Part shown: piece after piece, positions 58,967 to 64,000 of the stretch
Numbering within the stretch: position 1 is the stretch's first letter
Layout of the letters: each line of letters begins with the position of its first letter
From: Streptomyces coacervatus
GTDB taxonomy: Bacteria; Actinomycetota; Actinomycetes; Streptomycetales; Streptomycetaceae
Reading direction: 5' to 3'
Assembly: GCF_029223485.1 (NCBI RefSeq)
Contig: NZ_JARHTP010000013.1
Location: 186,001 to 250,000 of the forward strand
DNA: 64,000 bases
Translations under genes and position numbers: made by a program
The notes under the pieces: generated by a model
What the model saw: the letters and a program-made list of their open reading frames with translations, nothing else
The model's database searches: none
Told to the model about the DNA's origin: nothing

Positions 58967-59082
58967 AGCCCGCGTTTCACGCCTGTCAAGAGCTTCGGCG
59001 ACTACTGGGTCCCGGATACGCGAAAGGCCCCCCGGCAGCGCGCCGAGGGGCCGGGACACCGGAAGGCGGCGGCCGCTGCAGG

Positions 59083-59859
59083 TCAGGCGCCGGTGGCGCG
59101 GGCACCCCCGCGGGGGGCACCCAAGTCCCGGGAGAGGTTGCGGGCCGTCTCGCGGACCACGACAGCAAGCTCCTGACGTGCCGGTTCGGCCAGCAGGCGC
59201 TCGACGGGGCCGACGATGCCGATGGCGCCGACCACCTCGCCGGACCGGTCGAAGACCGGGGATGCGATGCCTGCGTCCCCGATGGCGGACTCCTGGTCCT
59301 CGACCGCGTAGCCCGTCCGGAGAATCTCCTTCAGCTGCCCGGCGAGCTCTTGCGGGTCGGTGATGCTGGCGCCGGTGAGCACGGCCGGCTCACCCGCGAG
59401 CAGCCGCTCGCGCTCGGACGTCGGGATGCACGCCACGATGGCCTTGCCCAGGGCGCAGGTGCTCCACGGGATACTGGCACCCACCTCAAGGATCTGTACG
59501 GCGCCCTCCGGCCGGAAGGCGTGGTGCACCACCAGGATGTGGTCGCCGGTGAGCACCGCCACCCACACCGCCTCGTTCGCCCGGCTGGCGAGCTGGTCCG
59601 CCCAGGTCAGCGAGCGGGTCCGCAGCTCCTGGGTGTCCAGGTAGGCGTTGCCCAGCTGCACCAGGTCCGGGCCCAGCTGGTACTTCGAGCTGTCACGGTC
59701 CTGCACCACCAGCCCCTCGGCCTCCAGCGTGCGCAGCAGCGCATGCACGGTGGGCTTGGCCACGCCCAGGCGGTCGGCCAGCTCGGTCACACCCAGCCGA
59801 GGACCGGTGGACGCGAGCTCCCGCAAGATCTGCACCGCACGCTGCACCGCCTGCACCAT
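59083..59859 (-). CDS. IclR family regulator of the Dha PTS genes
   Basis: A 258-residue IclR regulator: VQRAVQILRELASTGPRLGV, HTH with LADRLGVAKPTVHALLRTL, and the effector domain with STCALGKAIVACIPTSERE and ASPVFDRSGEVVGAIGIVG. It lies between the aquaporin operon and the divergent dhaM-HPr operon, with a copy of the same operator element at each. It is related to the IclR gene beside glycerol kinase at 25983, so both may sense glycerol- or DHA-derived effectors. Confidence 0.92.
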   Translation of the reverse strand: MVQAVQRAVQILRELASTGPRLGVTELADRLGVAKPTVHALLRTLEAEGLVVQDRDSSKYQLGPDLVQLGNAYLDTQELRTRSLTWADQLASRANEAVWVAVLTGDHILVVHHAFRPEGAVQILEVGASIPWSTCALGKAIVACIPTSERERLLAGEPAVLTGASITDPQELAGQLKEILRTGYAVEDQESAIGDAGIASPVFDRSGEVVGAIGIVGPVERLLAEPARQELAVVVRETARNLSRDLGAPRGGARATGA

Positions 59860-59882
59860 CGAAAATTTCTCCTCGATTCAGT

Positions 59883-59901
59883 ATTGATGAACAGCGTTCC
59901 G
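59883..59901. promoter_or_regulatory. IclR-type operator at the iclR/dhaM divergent promoter
   Basis: ATTGATGAAC-agc-GTTCCG repeats the element of the glpF promoter with identical spacing. It lies 24 nt from the IclR start and 20 nt from the dhaM start, so one bound protein could control both. Confidence 0.65.
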
Positions 59902-59920
59902 AGATTTAACGTACCTGTTC

Positions 59921-60313
59921 ATGACCAACCCTGTCGGCATCGTACTCGTGTCCCACAGCGCCGAGCTCGCCGCGGGCCTACGCCTGCTGGTGGAGCAGAT
60001 CGGCTCCGACACAGTCCCCCTCGCCGTCGCCGGAGGAACCGACGACGGCCGGATCGGCACCAGCTACGACCTCGTCCTGACCGCGATCCGGCACGCCGAC
60101 CGCGGAGCCGGCGTCGTCGTCCTCCCCGACCTCGGCAGCTCCGTCCTGACCGCCCGCACCGTCCTGGAAGACCATCCCCGCCCCGACGTCACCATCGTCG
60201 ACGCTCCCTTCGTCGAAGGAGCCGTCGCAGCCGTCGTCACCGCCGCTTCCGGCGCCGACCTGAAGACCGTCGCCGACGCCGCCAAGGAGGCCCGCAATGT
60301 GTCCAAGCTCTGA
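59921..60313 (+). CDS. dhaM: DhaM EIIA-domain phosphotransferase subunit
   Basis: A 130-residue PTS-dependent DhaM of mannose-EIIA fold. The phospho-His is in IVLVSHSAELAAGLRLLVEQ near residue 12; GVVVLPDLGSSVLTARTVLE and VDAPFVEGAVAAVVTAASG complete the fold. It transfers phosphate from HPr to the ADP on DhaL. Unlike the E. coli protein it lacks fused HPr and EI parts, which are separate genes here. It overlaps the HPr gene by 17 nt. Confidence 0.93.
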   Translation: MTNPVGIVLVSHSAELAAGLRLLVEQIGSDTVPLAVAGGTDDGRIGTSYDLVLTAIRHADRGAGVVVLPDLGSSVLTARTVLEDHPRPDVTIVDAPFVEGAVAAVVTAASGADLKTVADAAKEARNVSKL

Positions 60314-60587
60314 CGCCGCCACCACGAACCCGGCGATTCACGAGAGGGTCGTCATCCTGCCCGCCAACCTGCACGCCCGCCCCGCGGGCCAACTCGCCCG
60401 AGCCGCCTCAGGATTCGCCAGTGCCATACGGCTGGAGCACAGCGGCCGCACGGTCAATCCGACCGGTGTCCTCGCCGTGATGGGGCTGGGTGCCACGGTC
60501 GGCACCACGGTGACCGTCCGCGCCGAAGGCCCCGACGCCGAGCAGGCCGTCACGGCGTTGGCCGACATCCTCGCCAACGCCGAGTAG
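60297..60587 (+). CDS. HPr family phosphocarrier
   Basis: A 96-residue HPr. The phospho-His is in ILPANLHARPAGQLARAA near residue 27. The region of the regulatory Ser-46 reads NPTGVLAVMGLGA, without the Ser, so control by HPr kinase is unlikely. AAGGAGG lies 7 nt before the ATG, inside dhaM. It should carry phosphate from the EI at 54651 to DhaM. Confidence 0.92.
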   Translation: MCPSSDAATTNPAIHERVVILPANLHARPAGQLARAASGFASAIRLEHSGRTVNPTGVLAVMGLGATVGTTVTVRAEGPDAEQAVTALADILANAE

Positions 60588-60649
60588 CCCGGCCACTGCC
60601 ACCGAGCGAACGAGCGGCCGCCGCTTCCCCTACGTGGCAGTGTTCCCCG

Positions 60650-60930
60650 TCAGGCTCCGAGCATGACGGGAGTGCCGCGCCCGCCGGACTCGCGCAGGGC
60701 CTCGATGACTCGTGCCTGGTCGATGGCGCCCGCCTGCCCGAAGGACGGTTCCGCACCGTCGATCAACGCCCGGAGTGTCATCTACGGATGGTGCTTGCCG
60801 GCCCGGGCCGCCGCGGCGATCTGTTCGGCGTGGTGGACGGCCGGGGAGCTGATGACGACCGCGTCGACGTCCTCGCGCGCCAACAGGTCGCGGTAGTCGG
60901 AGAGGAAGGGCACCACCGACCCCGCCCCGG
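60650..60930 (-). pseudogene. Gfo/Idh/MocA oxidoreductase with internal deletion
   Basis: Minus-strand reading gives VVPFLSDYRDLLAREDVDAV and SSPAVHHAEQIAAAARAGKH, i.e. the NAD-binding part. A TAG follows, and in the same frame comes the family's C-terminal end GAIDQARVIEALRESGGRG. The EKP motif, the whole substrate domain and the first 50 residues are absent. It is a relic of a sugar dehydrogenase. Confidence 0.6.
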
Positions 60931-60992
60931 GGTGGCACAAGCGGCCAAGGAACTGGAGGCAGTTCGGCCGAATGGTTCGAGGACCCGAGCAG

Positions 60993-61512
60993 TCAGGTGG
61001 CCGGGACCGAGCCGGCCTGCCAGGTCCCCTTGAGCCGGAAGGTCTGGCCGCCGAGCCGGATGGCGGCTCCCTCGGGCTCCAACATCGGCATCAGGTGCTC
61101 GATGTGTTCGGGAAACCTGGCCGTCGCCTCTCGGGCCAGGGCCGGATCGGCGCGCAAGGCGAAGACCGTGCCCGGATCACCGCCGGGCGCCCGGCCGAGG
61201 CCGAGATCGATCCGGCCCGGAAAGGCCGCCTCCAGCAGCGCGCACTGCTCCGCCACCACGAACGGGGCATGGTTCGGCAGCATTACACCGCCGGAGCCGA
61301 CCCTTGCGTTCGGTCCGGGACGCGATCATGCCGACGACCACCGGCGGGTTGGTGGAGGCGAAGGGCGAGGAGTGGTGTTCGGCCACCCGGTACCGCTCGT
61401 AGCCCGGCTCGTCGGCGACCCTCGCCAGTTTCAGGGAGGCCGCCACGGCGTCCGCGGTCGTCCGGTCGGACCGGATCGGAATGAAATCGAGGACGGACAG
61501 GGCAAGGGCCAT
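60993..61512 (-). pseudogene. LLM class flavin oxidoreductase (frameshifted, truncated)
   Basis: The N-terminus from ATG 61512 (LALSVLDFIPIRSDRTTADA, YRVAEHHSSPFASTNPPVVV) and the middle (VGSGGVMLPNHAPFVVAEQC, FPGRIDLGLGRAPGGDPGTV) are typical of luciferase-like proteins, but they lie in different frames with the break near 61295. The frame then ends at RLKGTWQAGSVPAT, about halfway through the normal length. Confidence 0.65.
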
Positions 61513-61514
61513 GA

Positions 61515-61763
61515 TCAGGCGGCCACGGCATCGGTGTGCTGCCAGTCGGTGATCACCGTGCGGTCGTCGAGCCGCCATTCGCCGTCCTGACGGCTGTAGT
61601 TGTCCTGGTAGCGGATGACGGTCACCAGCACCTGACCGTCCTTGAGGTGATGGGCGAGGCAGTACACCTCGCCCGTCGCCGTGTCGCCGCCGTCGGCGAT
61701 GTCGTCGCTACCGGCGGCGTAGCGGGCTGCGACGGTCTGGAGGGCGAGTTCGATGGAGGCCAT
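61515..61763 (-). pseudogene. SnoaL-like protein, N-terminally truncated
   Basis: The frame gives the second half of a SnoaL-type barrel (DTATGEVYCLAHHLKDGQVL, VIRYQDNYSRQDGEWRLDDR, VITDWQH). The first half is missing. An ATG at 61763 could still start an 82-residue product. It overlaps head to head with a truncated TetR gene, so both lost their 5' ends in one deletion. Its stop is 3 nt from the start of the LLM remnant, suggesting a former operon. Confidence 0.55.
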
Positions 61764-62208
61764 CGCTGGTCCCGACGACATCGCGCTCCGCGCGGGAGTC
61801 GGCAACGCCACCCTCTACCGGTACTTCCCCACCCGCGACGCCCTACTGGACGCGGTGTACTCCGCCGACATCGAGGCTCTTACGGGCGCCGCCCGCGAGC
61901 TGCTGGAGACCACGGAGAACGGTCAGGCGCTCAGGGCCTGGCTTCGCCTGGTGATCGAGCACCTCACCGCCCGCAGGGGCCTGACCTCGGCCTCGCTCAA
62001 CACCGCCGGCGACAGCCAGAACCTCAACTGCCACTGGCACGACCCGATGGAAGCGACGGTCACCGAGCTGCTCGCCGACGCCCGCGAGGACGTAGGAGCG
62101 ACCGAGCTGCTCATGGTGGCCAACACCATTGCGACCGCCGCCGAGTTCTCCCCCGGCGCCGCCGAACGCCTCCTCGACCTCACCCTCGACGGCATCACAC
62201 CCCGCTGA
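61753..62208 (+). pseudogene. TetR family regulator lacking the first helices
   Basis: From IALRAGVGNATLYRYFPTRD on, the sequence is a normal TetR protein with its recognition helix and a full ligand domain ending GAAERLLDLTLDGITPR. The 35-40 residues that should precede (helices 1 and 2) are replaced by eight unrelated residues, so DNA binding is doubtful. An ATG at 61753 is present, and a 151-residue product may be made. Confidence 0.6.
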
Positions 62209-62296
62209 CGCCCGGCCGACCTATCGAGCTTCACCATGGCCGCATCCGGGGAGCGCGCATCCGTCGGTCGAATGTGGCGGTACGGTGTGCGGCAGT

Positions 62297-62317
62297 CGAT
62301 CACCCGTTCTGTGATCG
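62297..62317. promoter_or_regulatory. inverted repeat upstream of the esterase gene
   Basis: CGATCAC and GTGATCG are perfect 7-bp arms 7 nt apart, 21 nt before the esterase start; either an operator or a 5' hairpin. Confidence 0.45.
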
Positions 62318-62337
62318 CTGACCAACAAGGGGGTTCC

Positions 62338-63690
62338 ATGAAACACCGCCGCCCGCGCCACCGTCGCAGAACGATCGCCAGAGCGGTCGGTTCGGCCTCT
62401 GCGCTGGCCGTCGCCCTGGGTGCGGGGATGACGCCGGCGATGGCCGCCGGGAAGACGTCCAACAAGCCCGCGGCCACCGGGTTCTCGCCCGACGAGCCCG
62501 ACCGGGCCGACCAGAACACTCCCTGGGCGCCCGAGAACGACGAAGCGCCGCTGCCGCACAAGGCCGTACACCCTGAGGCCTTCGCGTCCGGGCGCACGGC
62601 TGCGTCCGCGCTCCAGCTCAAGATGCCCGCGCCGACCGGCAAGTACAGCGTGGGCATGGTCGGCCTGCACCTCGTCGACAAGTCCCGTACGGATCCCTAC
62701 GTGGGTGGGCACCGTGAGGTCATGGTGTCGCTCTGGTACCCGACCGTCGCCCCGTCCGGGCACTACCAGGCGCCGTGGATGCCGTCGATCTCCGGCTCCC
62801 ACTTCCTCGCCACGCGCGGACTGAGCCCGCAGCAGGTGACCCTGCCGACGACCGCGGGCCATGTCCTCGCCCCGGTGGACACCGCGCTCGGCAAGCTGCC
62901 CGTCCTGCTGTACTCGACCGGGCTGCACTCGGACCGCGCGATGGGCACCGCGCTCGCGCAGGATCTCGCCAGCCGCGGCTACCTCGTCGTCACCGTCGAC
63001 CACACCCACGACGCGAACGAGGTGCAGTTCCCCGGGAACCGGCTCGAGGTCAACAGCATGGCGCCGGGCACCCACTCCTCCGACACCCTCAAGGTGCGCG
63101 CGGCCGACATCCGCTTCGTCATCAACCAGCTCTCCACGATCAGCAGGGGCGGCAACCCGGACCCCGGCCACCCCACGCTCCCCACCGGGCTGTCGGGCGC
63201 CGTGGACATGTCCCGCATCGGGATGTTCGGCTGGTCGCTGGGCGGCGCGGCGGTCGACACCGCCATGCAGCTCGACTCCCGGATCAAGGCCGGTGCCAAC
63301 CTGGACGGCCAGTTCTTCGGGACGGCGCCGAGCAAGGACCTGGACCGGCCGTTCATGCTCTTCAGCTCCGGTGGCCACAACCGCAACAACGACGGGTCGT
63401 GGCGGACGCTGTGGTCGCACCTGAAGGGATACCGGGTCGACGTCCAGCTGCATGGCGCGGCGCACCTGTCGTTCAGCGACAACGAGTGGATGGTGCCGCA
63501 GGTGGCGGGCCTGCTCGGGATGTCCCAGGCCCAGGTCCAGCAGCAGTACGGCACGATCGACCCGAACCGCGCGGTCCAGGTCCAGCGCGTGTATCTCGCC
63601 GCATTCTTCGACCAGGAGCTGCGCCACCAGCACCGCAGCCTGCTCGACGGGCCGGACAGGAATTACCCGGAAATCTCCTTCGTCCGCTGA
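62338..63690 (+). CDS. secreted alpha/beta hydrolase (PAF-acetylhydrolase-like)
   Basis: A 450-residue hydrolase with a long Arg-rich signal peptide (KHRRPRHRRRTIARAVGSAS, then ALAVALGAGMTPAMAA). RRR before the hydrophobic core leaves Tat export possible. The catalytic domain has LPVLLYSTGLHSDRAMGTAL, VVTVDHTHDANEV, the elbow IGMFGWSLGGAAVDTAMQLD and the His in LHGAAHLSFSDNEW. It resembles platelet-activating-factor acetylhydrolase-type esterases. AAGGGGG precedes the ATG at 62338. It is monocistronic. Confidence 0.88.
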   Translation: MKHRRPRHRRRTIARAVGSASALAVALGAGMTPAMAAGKTSNKPAATGFSPDEPDRADQNTPWAPENDEAPLPHKAVHPEAFASGRTAASALQLKMPAPTGKYSVGMVGLHLVDKSRTDPYVGGHREVMVSLWYPTVAPSGHYQAPWMPSISGSHFLATRGLSPQQVTLPTTAGHVLAPVDTALGKLPVLLYSTGLHSDRAMGTALAQDLASRGYLVVTVDHTHDANEVQFPGNRLEVNSMAPGTHSSDTLKVRAADIRFVINQLSTISRGGNPDPGHPTLPTGLSGAVDMSRIGMFGWSLGGAAVDTAMQLDSRIKAGANLDGQFFGTAPSKDLDRPFMLFSSGGHNRNNDGSWRTLWSHLKGYRVDVQLHGAAHLSFSDNEWMVPQVAGLLGMSQAQVQQQYGTIDPNRAVQVQRVYLAAFFDQELRHQHRSLLDGPDRNYPEISFVR

Positions 63691-63908
63691 CCGGGCATCC
63701 GGAGGGCGGGCCCTGTATGCGGGACCGCTCTCCGGGGCGTCGAATGTGACAGCAGAAAGACGAACGTGTGTTGGTTATGTGATCGCGTGACGCTAAAGTG
63801 TTCGCCTGATCGAACGTTCGGGCGCTCGGCGCCAGTTGAGAGAGGGTCCCTCCCCTGCCCACCGCCCCCCGGGCGCCGCGTCGGCATCGCATCCGCCGCC
63901 GCGCCGAT

Positions 63909-64000
63909 ATGCCCCTGCTCGGCGGGGTGCGCCCGCCGATCGCCTCGCTCGTCGTACTGCTGCTGGTGGTCGCCGCCCTGACCGTGGTCGGCCTCGGCGA
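63909..64000 (+). CDS. start of a membrane protein (3' partial)
   Basis: Only about 30 residues are in the window: MPLLGGVRPPIASLVVLLLV and on, ending in a hydrophobic segment that reads as a first TM helix. The frame is open further left through an Arg-rich stretch, so the true start may be upstream near GAGAGAGGG (63838-63846). A 10-bp palindrome CGAACGTTCG at 63811-63820 may be its operator. The family cannot be named. From 63691 to 63800 nothing is seen. Confidence 0.4.
   Translation, partial: MPLLGGVRPPIASLVVLLLVVAALTVVGLG

Overview
The window is high-GC DNA with strong third-position G/C bias, GTG starts, AAGGAGG ribosome sites and a gene set (IclR/MarR/GlxA regulators, F420- and flavin-dependent oxidoreductases, an MbtH-assisted NRPS) that points to a Streptomyces-type actinomycete. 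The number of decayed genes suggests a chromosomal arm. No rRNA, tRNA or CRISPR array was seen.

Layout. 1-8.6 kb: the tail of a CBM-bearing glycoside hydrolase, then a flavin-linked catabolic group (flavin reductase and SnoaL-like protein diverging from two AA_synth proteins, alpha/beta hydrolase, aldehyde dehydrogenase, a 22-residue ORF and a luciferase-like monooxygenase). 8.1-14.6 kb: redox stress genes (F420 nitroreductase-like protein, Old Yellow Enzyme) with three paralogous MarR regulators, the third truncated, and a decayed amidohydrolase/ABC-permease chimera. 14.7-20.5 kb: a polymorphic toxin locus with a WXG100-like partner, an Rhs/YD protein with a nuclease-like tip, and two Imm50-like immunity genes. 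20.5-24.4 kb: several gene remnants, a VOC protein, and a DeoR/HAD pair. 24.4-33.3 kb: glycerol kinase with its IclR regulator, a truncated MDR oxidoreductase, and a 2.16-kb IS5-like unit that appears to carry a MarR/FMN-reductase pair between its ends, followed by ArsR, GlxA and saccharopine-dehydrogenase-like genes.

34.2-50.7 kb holds the most interesting part: a nine-gene NRPS operon on the minus strand in which every junction is a 4-nt stop/start overlap. It encodes a two-module NRPS with terminal TE, MbtH, an MFS exporter, a thioesterase-like protein with a Cys nucleophile, a free-standing A-PCP, a P450, a PCP-C didomain, an ATP-grasp ligase and a type II thioesterase. The set fits on-carrier beta-hydroxylation of an amino acid followed by Cys-dependent transfer between carrier proteins. 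Divergent from it, from mirrored promoters, lies a 46-residue secreted peptide gene, and behind that an XRE regulator with a long TPR-like domain. I infer a possible peptide-pheromone circuit controlling the NRPS.

50.7-64 kb: a stretch of decayed sequence, DUF899 and NUDIX genes, a frameshifted gene with an 8-bp tandem repeat, then a complete PEP-dependent dihydroxyacetone kinase system (EI, DhaL, DhaK, aquaglyceroporin, IclR regulator, DhaM, HPr) with the same operator element at both promoters. After it come four more gene remnants (Gfo/Idh, LLM, SnoaL, TetR), a secreted esterase, and the start of a membrane protein at the right edge.

Across the window at least seven places show two unrelated gene fragments joined or one gene internally deleted, which argues for real deletion scars. 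Simple single-base frameshifts could instead be sequencing errors.
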